Below are positions 1 to 7,979 of a stretch of DNA of 64,000 nt, piece by piece (position 1 is the stretch's first letter; every line of letters begins with the position of its first letter). The notes under the pieces were generated by a model. That model was not told where the DNA came from, ran no database searches, and saw nothing but the letters and a program-made list of their open reading frames with translations. The position numbers and the translations under genes are program-made. Source of the DNA: Pelagovum pacificum (GTDB lineage Bacteria; Pseudomonadota; Alphaproteobacteria; Rhodobacterales; Rhodobacteraceae); contig NZ_CP065915.1 of assembly GCF_016134045.1 (NCBI RefSeq), positions 620,001 to 684,000 of the forward strand, read 5' to 3'.

Positions 1-318
1 GTTCAGGCCGTCGAGGAAGCCGGCACCACCGACGTCGACACGATCATCGACGCGATGGTCGGCCAGACCTTCCCGAACCTGACCGGCGGCACCGCCGAGA
101 TGCTGCCGAACCACCACCTGACGAAGCCGGTCCTTATCGGCGAGATCCGCGACGACGGCCAGTTCGACATCATCTCCCAGACCGAAGAGGTGCCGGGCGA
201 TGCATGGACCGACTTCCTGCCGTCCTCCGCGCCGCTCACCTCGGACTGGCCCGGCCTCGGCTGCGGCATGTACAACACCGAGACCGAGACCTGCGTGCAG
301 CTGACCTCGAACTACTGA
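1..318 (+). CDS. urtA: Urea ABC transporter substrate-binding protein UrtA (C-terminal fragment)
   Basis: The gene is cut by the window start; frame 1 is open from base 1 to the TGA at 316-318, giving the last 105 residues. The tail (LTGGTAEMLPNHHLTKPVLI, then GEIRDDGQFDIISQT) is typical of the periplasmic urea/short-chain amide binding protein of the Urt system. UrtA captures urea in the periplasm and delivers it to the UrtBC channel. The identification is supported by the complete urtBCDE set immediately downstream in the same orientation. The N-terminus, signal peptide and promoter lie outside the window. A perfect GC-rich palindrome follows 20 bases after the stop. Confidence 0.93.
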   Translation, partial: VQAVEEAGTTDVDTIIDAMVGQTFPNLTGGTAEMLPNHHLTKPVLIGEIRDDGQFDIISQTEEVPGDAWTDFLPSSAPLTSDWPGLGCGMYNTETETCVQLTSNY

Positions 319-338
319 TCGTCCTGACGGACGACGAC

Positions 339-362
339 GGGCGCGCCGGATCCGGCGCGCCC
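339..362 (+). promoter_or_regulatory. Perfect 24-bp palindrome (hairpin) between urtA and urtB
   Basis: The left arm GGGCGCGCCGGA (339-350) is followed directly by its exact reverse complement (351-362). In RNA this folds to a very stable stem with a minimal loop. No T-run follows, so it is not a classic terminator. Position after a binding-protein gene and before its permease is typical of mRNA-stabilising or attenuating stems that keep the binding protein in excess (inference). Confidence 0.7.
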
Positions 363-394
363 GACCCCAACTCTCCTGCATCGGAACCGTGCTC

Positions 395-2356
395 ATGATC
401 CGCCGCGCCGCGCTGCTTCTGGCCCTGATCCTACTCGTGCCGCTGCACGCCACCGCCCAGGAGGCCGGGCAGGGACCGCTTCAGGACCTTCTCCAGTCCG
501 AGGCCGAGTCCGTCGCCGACCCTTCCCGCCGGACGATCGGCGAGGTGCTGACCCGCATGACCGAAAGCGGCGTCGAGGGCGTGCCCCGGTTCTTCGAGCT
601 CTGGCAGAACCGCGAGATCTACCAGCGCGACGAGGACGGCCTGTTCTTCACGGTCGAGGAGACCGACGAGGGCTACACGCTCTTCGATATCGCGACGGGC
701 GAGGAAGTCGGCACCATGCCGCCCCGCACCATGTCGCAGCTCATCCCGAACGCCGGTGTCCGCCGCGAGATCGGCGGCGCGCTTGTCGAGTTCCAGTTGA
801 TGGACCCCGACCTGTCCCGCCGCACCGCCGCCGTCGACGCCATCGCCCGCAGCCCGTCGGCCGACCAGCTGGAACCGCTGCGCGGCGCCATCGAGGGCGA
901 GGAAAACGACGCGCTGAAGGCCCGCAAGGAGGCGCTCGTCCAGATCCTGATCGCCCGCTTCGCCGACGACACGGAGGAGCGTATCGCCGCGATCGAGACT
1001 CTCGGCGGGGACATCTCGCTCGACACCCGCGCGGCGCTGAACCAGCTGCTGCGCACGACTTACGAAGTGGCCGAGACGCTGCCCGAGGGTGCCAACGTCG
1101 CCCGGATCATCGAACCCGGCAGTGAGGACCTGTCGCGCGAGGACGCCTATCAGGACCTCGTCGACGAAGGGTTCGCCGCGCCGCGCATCTCCACCGCCGA
1201 CGTGAAGCAGGCGCTCGTGTCGCGGATCGAGGACGGCCGGATCGGTGACACGCCGGTCTCCACCCTCGATACCGAGGAGGGGCGGCTCGCGGTCTACGAC
1301 CGGCTGGTCGCGGAAGGCGAGGTGCCCGAGTTCTTCACCGAGGAAGAGATCGACGCCGCGCTCGACCAGTACGTCTTCGCAGACATCTACGTCGAGGACG
1401 ACGCGGAGGTCACCGCGGCCGCGTCCCGCGCGATCTCGGGCATCGAGACGCAGGTCGGCATGTTCCGCTTCGCCGATGTCGGCATGGACGCGCTGTCGCT
1501 CGCCTCGATCTACTTCCTCGCGGCCATCGGGCTCGCCATCACCTTCGGCGTGATGGGGGTCATCAACATGGCCCACGGCGAGTTCATCATGATGGGCGCC
1601 TATACCGGCTACGTCGTGCAGCTCGTGGTGCCGAACTACACGCTGTCGATCATCCTCGCGCTGCCGCTCGCCTTCGCGGTGACCTTCGCCGCCGGCGTGG
1701 CGATGGAGCGACTGGTGATCCGCTGGCTCTACCATCGCCCGCTCGAGACGCTGCTCGCGACCTTCGGCATCTCGATCGCGCTGCAGCAGCTGGCGAAGAA
1801 CATCTTCGGCACGCAGGCCCGGCCGCTGACCTCGCCGTCCTGGCTGAACGGCGCGATGGAGGTGAACGACGTGATGTCGATCGCCTACATCCGGATCGGA
1901 ATCTTCGTCCTCGCCCTGATGTTCCTCGTGCTGATCCTGTTCGTGCTGAACCGCACGCGGCTGGGCCTCGAGGTGCGTGCGGTGACGCAGAACCCCGGTA
2001 TGGCGGCCTCAATGGGCATCAACCCCGACCGCATCAACATGCTGACCTTCGGCCTCGGCTCCGGCATCGCCGGGATCGCGGGGGTGGCCATCGGCCTCTA
2101 TGCGCAGGTGACGACAGAGATGGGCTCCAACTACATCGTGCAGAGCTTCATGACTGTCGTCGTCGGCGGCGTCGGCAACGTCTGGGGCACGCTCGCGGGC
2201 GCCACGCTGATCGGCGGCCTGCAGAAGGGGATCGAGTGGTTCAACCCGGGCAACACGCTCGCCGCGCAGACCTACATGATCCTGTTCATCATCCTGTTCA
2301 TCCAGTTCCGGCCGAAGGGCATCGTCGCCCTCAAGGGCCGCGCGGCGGGAGACTGA
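395..2356 (+). CDS. urtB: Urea ABC transporter permease UrtB
   Basis: Inner-membrane permease of the LivH family for urea uptake. The 653-residue protein has an N-terminal signal-like segment (LLLALILLVPLHATAQ), a soluble periplasmic-type extension of about 340 residues, then the LivH-like membrane domain beginning near VGMDALSLASIYFLAAIGLA, with the conserved ITFGVMGVINMAHGEFIMMG segment. The long extension is the known feature separating UrtB from ordinary LivH (about 300 residues). ATG 395 is chosen over GTG 389 because GGAA at 383-386 sits 8 bases before it. It is followed by an intergenic repeat and then urtC. Confidence 0.95.
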   Translation: MIRRAALLLALILLVPLHATAQEAGQGPLQDLLQSEAESVADPSRRTIGEVLTRMTESGVEGVPRFFELWQNREIYQRDEDGLFFTVEETDEGYTLFDIATGEEVGTMPPRTMSQLIPNAGVRREIGGALVEFQLMDPDLSRRTAAVDAIARSPSADQLEPLRGAIEGEENDALKARKEALVQILIARFADDTEERIAAIETLGGDISLDTRAALNQLLRTTYEVAETLPEGANVARIIEPGSEDLSREDAYQDLVDEGFAAPRISTADVKQALVSRIEDGRIGDTPVSTLDTEEGRLAVYDRLVAEGEVPEFFTEEEIDAALDQYVFADIYVEDDAEVTAAASRAISGIETQVGMFRFADVGMDALSLASIYFLAAIGLAITFGVMGVINMAHGEFIMMGAYTGYVVQLVVPNYTLSIILALPLAFAVTFAAGVAMERLVIRWLYHRPLETLLATFGISIALQQLAKNIFGTQARPLTSPSWLNGAMEVNDVMSIAYIRIGIFVLALMFLVLILFVLNRTRLGLEVRAVTQNPGMAASMGINPDRINMLTFGLGSGIAGIAGVAIGLYAQVTTEMGSNYIVQSFMTVVVGGVGNVWGTLAGATLIGGLQKGIEWFNPGNTLAAQTYMILFIILFIQFRPKGIVALKGRAAGD

Positions 2357-2377
2357 TCATGGCGCAACCCGCTCTTT

Positions 2378-2430
2378 CATCTGGCGATAAATACTTCTGG
2401 GGGGGCCGCAGGCGGGGGGCAAAGCCCCCC
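2378..2430 (+). repeat. Structured intergenic repeat, copy 1
   Basis: The unit starts CATCTGGC, continues ATAAATACTTCT, a G-run, CCGCAGGC, and ends in a perfect hairpin GGGGGGC-AAA-GCCCCCC (2414-2430). The same ordered blocks occur in reverse orientation at 6437-6504, so this is a dispersed element and not a coincidence of composition. It occupies the urtB-urtC gap, 44 bases before urtC. It might act as an internal processing or attenuation signal (inference). Confidence 0.75.
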
Positions 2431-2474
2431 ATGGATCGACGCGCGCAGCGCGGCGAGCCAACCGGGAGGATGCA

Positions 2475-3752
2475 ATGACCGACGTCACCGAACCCCTCGC
2501 GCGGGCGAGCGCTACGCGCCGGAAGGGCTTCATCGCCTCGAACCCCTCCGTCCTGTGGTTCCTGCTCTGCCTCGCGCTGTTCACCCTCGGCGTGACGCTG
2601 CTGTCGGAGGCCGCGGGGAGCGGCGCGATCTCCACGTCCTTCGTGAAGGTGCTGGGCAAGACGCTGTGCCTCTGCCTCGTCGCCGTCGCCATGGACGTGG
2701 TCTGGGGCTATTGCGGCATCCTCAGCCTCGGCCACATGGCGTTCTTCGGGCTCGGCGGCTACGCGATCGGCATGTGGCTGATGTACGAGCGGACCAAGTC
2801 CATCGTTGTCGAAAGCCTCGCCGGACAGCCCCTGCCCGCCACGCCGGAAGAGGTGCGCGAGGCGATCGGCACCCAGATCTTCGGCGTCGTCGGAAGTGCC
2901 GAGATTCCGCCGATCTGGTACTTCGCCGACAGCCTGTTCCTGCAGCTTCTGCTGGTCGTCCTGGTGCCGGGCGTGCTGGCGCTGATCTTCGGCTGGCTCG
3001 CCTTCCGCAGCCGGGTCACCGGCGTTTACCTGTCGATCCTGACGCAGGCGATGACCCTCGCGCTGTCGCTCTACCTGTTCCAGAACGAGAGCGGGCTGCG
3101 CGGCAACAACGGCTTGTCGGGGCTTCAGAATATTCCCGGCCTCGAAGACCTCGGGCAGGCGCGGGTCTCGATCCTGTTCCTGTGGGCCTCGGCGCTCGCG
3201 CTGGGCGCGGGATACGTGCTGTTCGCGTGGATCGTGTCAGGCAAGATGGGCTCCGTGATCCGGGGCATCCGCGACAACGAGAGCCGGGTGCGCTTCCTCG
3301 GCTACCATGTCGAGAGCTTCAAGCTCTTCGTCTTCACCGTCACCGCGATCGTCGCGGGCATCGCGGGGGCGCTCTATTATCCGCAGGCCGGCATCATCAA
3401 CCCAAACGAGATCGCGCCGATCGCGTCGATCTACCTCGCGGTGTGGGTGGCCATCGGCGGACGCGGCCGGCTCTACGGCGCGGTCATCGGCGCGGCGCTG
3501 GTGTCGCTGCTGTCGAGCTGGTTCACCGGGGGCGGTGCGCCGGACGTGAACCTCGGCTTCTACACGATCGAATGGACCAACTGGTGGACCGTGCTGCTCG
3601 GCTTCTCCTTCGTGGCGGTGACGCTGTTCGCGCCGAAGGGGATCGGCGGGCTGTTCGACCTGTTCGGCTGGCGCCCGGTGAAGGCGGACCGGCAGGGCGA
3701 CTACGGCCCCGACAAGGGCGCATGGCGCCGGCAGGAAGGCGAGGAAGAGTAA
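2475..3752 (+). CDS. urtC: Urea ABC transporter permease UrtC
   Basis: Second membrane subunit (LivM family) of the urea importer, 425 residues with about ten hydrophobic segments. The conserved LivM signatures are visible: VVWGYCGILSLGHMAFFGLG in the N-terminal half, SGLRGNNGLSGLQNIPG in the middle and GKMGSVIRGIRDNESRVRFL in the cytoplasmic loop that contacts the ATPases. A strong GGGAGGA ribosome site precedes the ATG. The stop overlaps the urtD start as TAATG, so translation is probably coupled. The charged tail (KGAWRRQEGEEE) is not conserved-looking. Confidence 0.95.
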   Translation: MTDVTEPLARASATRRKGFIASNPSVLWFLLCLALFTLGVTLLSEAAGSGAISTSFVKVLGKTLCLCLVAVAMDVVWGYCGILSLGHMAFFGLGGYAIGMWLMYERTKSIVVESLAGQPLPATPEEVREAIGTQIFGVVGSAEIPPIWYFADSLFLQLLLVVLVPGVLALIFGWLAFRSRVTGVYLSILTQAMTLALSLYLFQNESGLRGNNGLSGLQNIPGLEDLGQARVSILFLWASALALGAGYVLFAWIVSGKMGSVIRGIRDNESRVRFLGYHVESFKLFVFTVTAIVAGIAGALYYPQAGIINPNEIAPIASIYLAVWVAIGGRGRLYGAVIGAALVSLLSSWFTGGGAPDVNLGFYTIEWTNWWTVLLGFSFVAVTLFAPKGIGGLFDLFGWRPVKADRQGDYGPDKGAWRRQEGEEE

Positions 3753-4492
3753 TGGCGACGCTTCTCGAAGTTTCCGGCGTGTCCGTCACCTTCGACGGCT
3801 TCCGGGCGATCAACAACCTGTCGATCCAGATGGGCGAACCCGAGCTGCGCGCCGTCATCGGCCCGAACGGTGCCGGCAAGACGACCTTCATGGACATCGT
3901 CACCGGCAAGACGAAGCCTGACGAGGGCCGCGTGATCTGGGGCGACGACAACATCTCGCTGCTCGGTCGGAACGAGAGCCAGATCGCCCGCGCCGGGATC
4001 GGGCGAAAGTTCCAGAAGCCGACGGTGTTCGAGGCGCAGACCGTGCGCGAGAACCTGCAGATGGCGGTGAAGAACCCGCGCGGGCCCTTTGACGTGCTGT
4101 TCTGGCGCAAGTCGTCGGGCACGGAGGCGCGCATCCTCGAACTGGCGGAGGAGGTCGGCCTGCTCGACCATCTCGACCGGCCGTCGGGAGAGCTGAGCCA
4201 CGGCCAGAAGCAGTGGCTCGAGATCGGGATGCTGCTGGCGCAGGACCCGCGCCTTCTGCTGGTGGACGAACCCGCGGCCGGCATGACCCCGCAGGAACGC
4301 GAGCATACGACCGACCTGCTGAAGCGCGCGGCGCAGACGCGGGCGGTTATGGTGGTCGAGCACGACATGGAATTCGTGCGCCGGCTGGAGTGCAAGGTGA
4401 CCGTGCTGCACGAGGGCTCGGTTCTGGCCGAGGGCAGCCTCGACCACGTCACGAGCAATCCGCAAGTCATCGAAGTCTATCTGGGGCGCTGA
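3752..4492 (+). CDS. urtD: Urea ABC transporter ATP-binding protein UrtD
   Basis: First cytoplasmic ATPase of the urea importer, 246 residues, LivG type. Walker A is GPNGAGKTT, the signature is LSHGQKQWLEIGMLLAQ (LSHGQ rather than LSGGQ, usual in UrtD/LivG), Walker B is LLLVDEPAAGMT and the switch histidine is in MVVEHDMEFV. The start ATG shares one base with the urtC stop. Three bases separate it from urtE, so urtCDE are translated as one coupled unit. Confidence 0.95.
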   Translation: MATLLEVSGVSVTFDGFRAINNLSIQMGEPELRAVIGPNGAGKTTFMDIVTGKTKPDEGRVIWGDDNISLLGRNESQIARAGIGRKFQKPTVFEAQTVRENLQMAVKNPRGPFDVLFWRKSSGTEARILELAEEVGLLDHLDRPSGELSHGQKQWLEIGMLLAQDPRLLLVDEPAAGMTPQEREHTTDLLKRAAQTRAVMVVEHDMEFVRRLECKVTVLHEGSVLAEGSLDHVTSNPQVIEVYLGR

Positions 4493-4495
4493 GCG

Positions 4496-5191
4496 ATGCT
4501 GGACGTCAAGGACCTTACCCTCCGCTACGGCCAGAGCCAGATCCTGCACGGGATCTCGATGGTCGCCAGGCCCGGCGAGATCACAGCCGTGATGGGCACC
4601 AACGGGGTCGGCAAGACCTCGCTTCTGAAGGCGATCGCGGGACGGCATCCGTTCTCGGGCGGGTCGGTGTCGCTCGACGGCAGGGACCTCGGTCACCTGA
4701 ACGCCTACGGCGCGGCGCGGGCGGGGATCGCCTACGTGCCGCAGGGACGCGAGGTGTTTCCGCTGATGACGGTGCAGGAGAACCTCGAAAGCGGCTTCGC
4801 CTGCCTGCCTTCGTCCGAGCACAAGGTCCCTGAGCGGATCTTCGAGCTGTTCCCGATCCTCAAGCAGTTCCTGCATCGCCGGGGCGGCGACCTGTCGGGG
4901 GGCCAGCAACAGCAGCTTGCGATCGCGCGGGCGCTGATCACCAGGCCGCGCGTGTTGCTGCTCGACGAGCCGACCGAGGGCATTCAGCCCAACATCATCA
5001 AGCAGATCGGCGAGGTCATCAGGCTGCTGCGCGAGGAGGGCGAGATCTGCGTCGTCCTCGTCGAGCAGTATTTCGACTTCGCCTACGAGCTCGCGGACAC
5101 CTTCGTGGCGATCAACCGTGGCGCGGTGACGATCAACCGGCCCCGCGACGAGGTCGACCGCGAGACGATCCTGTCGGCGGTCTCGATCTGA
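4496..5191 (+). CDS. urtE: Urea ABC transporter ATP-binding protein UrtE
   Basis: Second ATPase of the urea importer, 231 residues, LivF type. Walker A is GTNGVGKTS, the signature LSGGQQQQLAIARAL, Walker B VLLLDEPTEGIQ, and the H-loop position reads VLVEQYFDF, with Gln replacing the switch His as is common in LivF/UrtE proteins. It closes the operon: a 12-bp hairpin follows the stop within 5 bases. No urease gene follows, so intracellular urea hydrolysis must be encoded elsewhere, perhaps upstream of the window. Confidence 0.95.
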   Translation: MLDVKDLTLRYGQSQILHGISMVARPGEITAVMGTNGVGKTSLLKAIAGRHPFSGGSVSLDGRDLGHLNAYGAARAGIAYVPQGREVFPLMTVQENLESGFACLPSSEHKVPERIFELFPILKQFLHRRGGDLSGGQQQQLAIARALITRPRVLLLDEPTEGIQPNIIKQIGEVIRLLREEGEICVVLVEQYFDFAYELADTFVAINRGAVTINRPRDEVDRETILSAVSI

Positions 5192-5195
5192 TCCC

Positions 5196-5222
5196 GTAGG
5201 ATGGGTCGGTGACCCATCCTAC
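5196..5222 (+). terminator. Palindromic hairpin after urtE
   Basis: GTAGGATGGGTC (5196-5207) pairs perfectly with GACCCATCCTAC (5211-5222) across a GGT loop. There is no T-run, so termination may be Rho-aided. The GTAGGATGGG core looks like short palindromic extragenic units that recur in proteobacterial genomes; no second copy occurs in this window. Confidence 0.6.
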
Positions 5223-5275
5223 CCGTGTCCCCACGCCACCCTCGTGCTTCGCAACGCCGCGGCGCGGTGCTAAGT

Positions 5276-5297
5276 CTTCTCCGAACCTACGGAGGAG
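5276..5297 (+). promoter_or_regulatory. Hairpin that hides the ribosome site of the MetE-like gene
   Basis: CTTCTCCG (5276-5283) can pair with CGGAGGAG (5290-5297), eight pairs with one G-U, leaving the loop AACCTA. The right arm is the whole Shine-Dalgarno of the gene starting at 5304. In the folded state initiation would be blocked, as in RNA thermometers or riboswitch expression platforms. I see no known SAM or SAH riboswitch consensus upstream. Confidence 0.5.
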
Positions 5298-5303
5298 AGA
5301 GCC

Positions 5304-6422
5304 ATGCCAACCCCGCCCTATCGCGCCGACCACGTCGGCAGCCTGCTCCGCCCCGACAGCGTGAAACAGGCCCGGCACGCCGCGCTGGAAGACAGGACGA
5401 TGCCGCTGGACGAGCTTCACGCCGTCGAGGATGCCGCTATCCGCGACCTGATCGCGATGCAGGAATCCGTCGGGCTGAAGGCGGTCACCGACGGCGAGCA
5501 GCGTCGCCAGTTCTGGCACTACGACTTCATGGGCGAGCTCACCGGCTACGAGATCGAGAAGCGCGACCCGGAGGAGGGCATCGCCTTCCACGGAGTGAAG
5601 ACCGCCCCGCTGGTGCCCGTCATCAACGACAAGCTCGATTTCCCGGCGGATCACCCGCACCTCGATCACTTCAAGTTCGTCGCGGCCAATACGACCGTGA
5701 CGCCCAAGATCTCGATCCCCGGCCCGTCCTGCCTGCATTTCCGCACCACGCCCGACAACATCCACGTGTCCGATTATGCCGATGTCGAGGTGCTGACCGC
5801 CGACATCGCGGCGACCTACAAGAAGGCCGTGCAGGCGTTCTACGACGCGGGGTGCCGCTACCTGCAGCTCGACGACATCTTCTTCGCCTACCTCTGCGAT
5901 CCCAAGCATCGCGCCGACAAGGAAGCGCTTGGCCAGGATCCGGACTGGCTGATCCAGCGCTATGGCTGGATGATGCGCGAGGCGATCAAGGACCGGCCCG
6001 ACGACATGGTGATCGGCATGCACATGTGCCGCGGCAACTTCCAGTCGACCTACGCCGCCGAGGGCGCCTACGACCTCGCCGCCGAGTCGATCTTCTCCAC
6101 CGGCGTCGACATCTTCTTCATGGAGTACGACACCGACCGTGCCGGCGGGCTGGAGCCGCTGAAGCTGCTGCCCAAGGGCAAGCAGCGCGTCATGCCGGGC
6201 TTCATCACGACCAAGACGGCGGACCTGGAGGATGTCGACTGGCTGAAGTCGAAGTTCGACGAGGCGTCGAAATATGCCGATCTCGACCAGCTCGGCATCG
6301 CGCCGCAATGCGGCTTCTCCTCGACCGAGGAGGGCAACAAGATCACCGCCGATGATCAGAAGCGGAAGCTGGAGCTCGTGGTGAAGACCGCCGAGACGAT
6401 CTGGGGCGGCGTCGAGGCCTGA
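5304..6422 (+). CDS. MetE C-terminal-domain-like (cobalamin-independent methionine synthase II family) protein
   Basis: A 372-residue stand-alone version of the C-terminal catalytic barrel of cobalamin-independent methionine synthase (YxjG/MetE-C family). Family marks are the N-terminal RADHVGSLLRP, the ligand-region DGEQRRQFWHYDFM, the zinc-site segments HMCRGNFQS and APQCGFSSTEEGN, and the IPGPSCLHF turn. Full MetE proteins are about 750 residues, so the folate-binding N-terminal half is absent; such proteins use various methyl donors or thiols and the substrate cannot be read here. It stands alone after the urt operon with an SD-sequestering hairpin in its leader. Confidence 0.8.
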   Translation: MPTPPYRADHVGSLLRPDSVKQARHAALEDRTMPLDELHAVEDAAIRDLIAMQESVGLKAVTDGEQRRQFWHYDFMGELTGYEIEKRDPEEGIAFHGVKTAPLVPVINDKLDFPADHPHLDHFKFVAANTTVTPKISIPGPSCLHFRTTPDNIHVSDYADVEVLTADIAATYKKAVQAFYDAGCRYLQLDDIFFAYLCDPKHRADKEALGQDPDWLIQRYGWMMREAIKDRPDDMVIGMHMCRGNFQSTYAAEGAYDLAAESIFSTGVDIFFMEYDTDRAGGLEPLKLLPKGKQRVMPGFITTKTADLEDVDWLKSKFDEASKYADLDQLGIAPQCGFSSTEEGNKITADDQKRKLELVVKTAETIWGGVEA

Positions 6423-6436
6423 GACCGCGCGGGGAA

Positions 6437-6504
6437 GGGGGGCTGTCTGCCCCCCTCCCGGCCTGCGGCCGGTTCACCCCCCGAGAGGTATTTTCGGCCA
6501 GATG
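6437..6504 (-). repeat. Structured intergenic repeat, copy 2 (inverted)
   Basis: Read on the minus strand it begins CATCTGGC, then GAAAATACCTCTC, a G6 run, GAACCGG, CCGCAGGCC, and ends in a hairpin whose arms GGGGGGC (6437-6443) and GCCCCCC (6449-6455) pair perfectly on either strand. A second nested stem CCGGCC-TGC-GGCCGG lies at 6458-6472. Block order matches copy 1 at 2378-2430. On the plus strand it follows the MetE-like gene and may serve as its terminator. Confidence 0.75.
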
Positions 6505-6579
6505 ACACGGGGGGCGGAGCGCTGGCGTGCCCGTCCGGTTCATGCTTGGATCGGGGCAGACGAGGAGGAGACCACCAAC

Positions 6580-7302
6580 ATGGCCAACGACGGGCCCCTG
6601 ATCCCGCGCAACCGGGCGCTCCACCCGGTGCCCTACGACCCGGACTACAAGACCTCGGTCACGCGCTCTCCCAACCTGCCGCTGATCTCGATGGAAAGCA
6701 CGGCGAGCGAAGAGACCGGACCCCGGTTCGGCCACTCGCTGATCGGGGAACATGACAACAACCTCGTGGTCAACTTCACCGGTGACTCCGCGATCGGCGA
6801 GCGCATCCTCGTGCATGGCCGCGTGGTGGACGAGCTGGGCCGGGGCGTGCCTGAGACGCTGGTCGAGATCTGGCAGGCCAATGCCGGCGGGCGCTATCGC
6901 CACGTCAAGGACGGCTACCTCGCCCCGCTCGATCCGAACTTCGGGGGCTGCGGGCGGACGCTGACGGACGGCGATGGCAACTACCGGTTCCTCACGATCC
7001 GGCCCGGTGCCTATCCCTGGCCGAACCGGGGCAACGACTGGCGGCCGATGCACATTCACCTGTCCGTTTTCGGACATTCGTTCGGGCAGCGGCTCATCAC
7101 GCAGCTGTACTTCCAGGGCGATCCGCTGATCGACCTCTGCCCGATCGCCGCGACGGTGAAGAGCCGCAGCCAGCTCGACCGGCTTGTCGCGCCGCTCGAC
7201 ATGGCGCATTCGCGGCCGCACGACTTCCTCGCCTACCGGTTTGACATCGTATTGCGCGGGCGGCGGCAGACGATGTTCGAAAACCGGCTGGAGGGCATGT
7301 GA
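6580..7302 (+). CDS. pcaH: Protocatechuate 3,4-dioxygenase beta subunit
   Basis: Beta subunit of the non-haem Fe(III) intradiol dioxygenase that opens protocatechuate to 3-carboxy-cis,cis-muconate. All four iron ligands are visible at Y106 (GGRYRH), Y145 (RPGAYPW), H158 and H160 (PMHIHLS), each exactly two residues short of the classical Pseudomonas numbering. The 240-residue length is normal. ATG 6580 is preferred to upstream starts because GAGGAGGAG lies just before it and the family N-terminus aligns. It is followed one base later by pcaG. No pcaBCDIJQ genes are near, so the lower pathway lies elsewhere. Confidence 0.93.
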   Translation: MANDGPLIPRNRALHPVPYDPDYKTSVTRSPNLPLISMESTASEETGPRFGHSLIGEHDNNLVVNFTGDSAIGERILVHGRVVDELGRGVPETLVEIWQANAGGRYRHVKDGYLAPLDPNFGGCGRTLTDGDGNYRFLTIRPGAYPWPNRGNDWRPMHIHLSVFGHSFGQRLITQLYFQGDPLIDLCPIAATVKSRSQLDRLVAPLDMAHSRPHDFLAYRFDIVLRGRRQTMFENRLEGM

Positions 7303-7303
7303 A

Positions 7304-7900
7304 ATGGTCCAGGTCCTGACCTACCTGCAGGAGACTCCGTCCCAGACCGCGGGGCCTTACGTCCATATCGGCTGCATCCCGAGCTTCACGGGCATCGATG
7401 GCGTCTATCCCGAGGACCTCGGCCTGTCGCCGATCTCGGACGGCGCGAAGGGCGAGATCATCACGATCACCGGCTCCGTCTACGACGGCACCGGCTGGGC
7501 GATGCGCGACGCGATGATCGAGAGCTGGCAACCCGACGCCGCCGGCCGTTTCGCCGGGCAGGACGGGGCGGATCCCGCCGTGTCGGGCTTCTGCCGCTTC
7601 GCCGCCGACAAGGACACAGGCGAATTCACGCTGCGCACCGTGAAGCCGGGCCCCGTGCCATGGCGCGGCGGGATGCAGGCGCCGCACATCTCGCTCTGGA
7701 TCGTGGCGCGGGGGATCAACATCGGGCTGTCGACGCGCATCTACTTCGAGGACGAGGATAACGGGACCGACCCGCTGCTGGCGCGGATCGAGCAGCGCCC
7801 GCGAGTCGATACGCTGATGGCGACGCGCACGGGCGAGGGGGCCTACCGCTTCGACATCCGGTTGCAGGGCGAGGGTGAGACGGTCTTCCTCGACATCTGA
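7304..7900 (+). CDS. pcaG: Protocatechuate 3,4-dioxygenase alpha subunit
   Basis: Alpha subunit of the same enzyme, 198 residues. It starts MVQVLTYLQETPSQTAGPYV, the typical PcaG N-terminus (E-T-P-S-Q-T-x-G-P-Y), and keeps the dioxygenase core (MIESWQPDAAGRF) and the C-terminal YRFDIRLQGEGETVFLDI strand. As expected for PcaG, the iron-ligand tyrosine and histidine set is incomplete, because the active site is provided by PcaH with only structural contributions from this subunit. The gene lies one base after pcaH, and the two products form the (alpha-beta-Fe) protomer. Confidence 0.93.
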   Translation: MVQVLTYLQETPSQTAGPYVHIGCIPSFTGIDGVYPEDLGLSPISDGAKGEIITITGSVYDGTGWAMRDAMIESWQPDAAGRFAGQDGADPAVSGFCRFAADKDTGEFTLRTVKPGPVPWRGGMQAPHISLWIVARGINIGLSTRIYFEDEDNGTDPLLARIEQRPRVDTLMATRTGEGAYRFDIRLQGEGETVFLDI

Positions 7901-7979
7901 GCCGGGGCGGGCGGGGCGTTGCCCTCGGCCGCAGGATCGCGATAGTGCGCCAGACGGCATCACCCGGGAGAGACGTCAG

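Noticed and set aside
2359..2478. Short frame starting ATGGCGCAACCC after urtB
   Set aside because: It runs through the intergenic repeat and has no ribosome site; the stretch is explained by the repeat element.
5223..5303. SAM-II or SAM/SAH riboswitch before the MetE-like gene
   Set aside because: I could not find the conserved pseudoknot elements of either class; only the SD-sequestering stem is supported.
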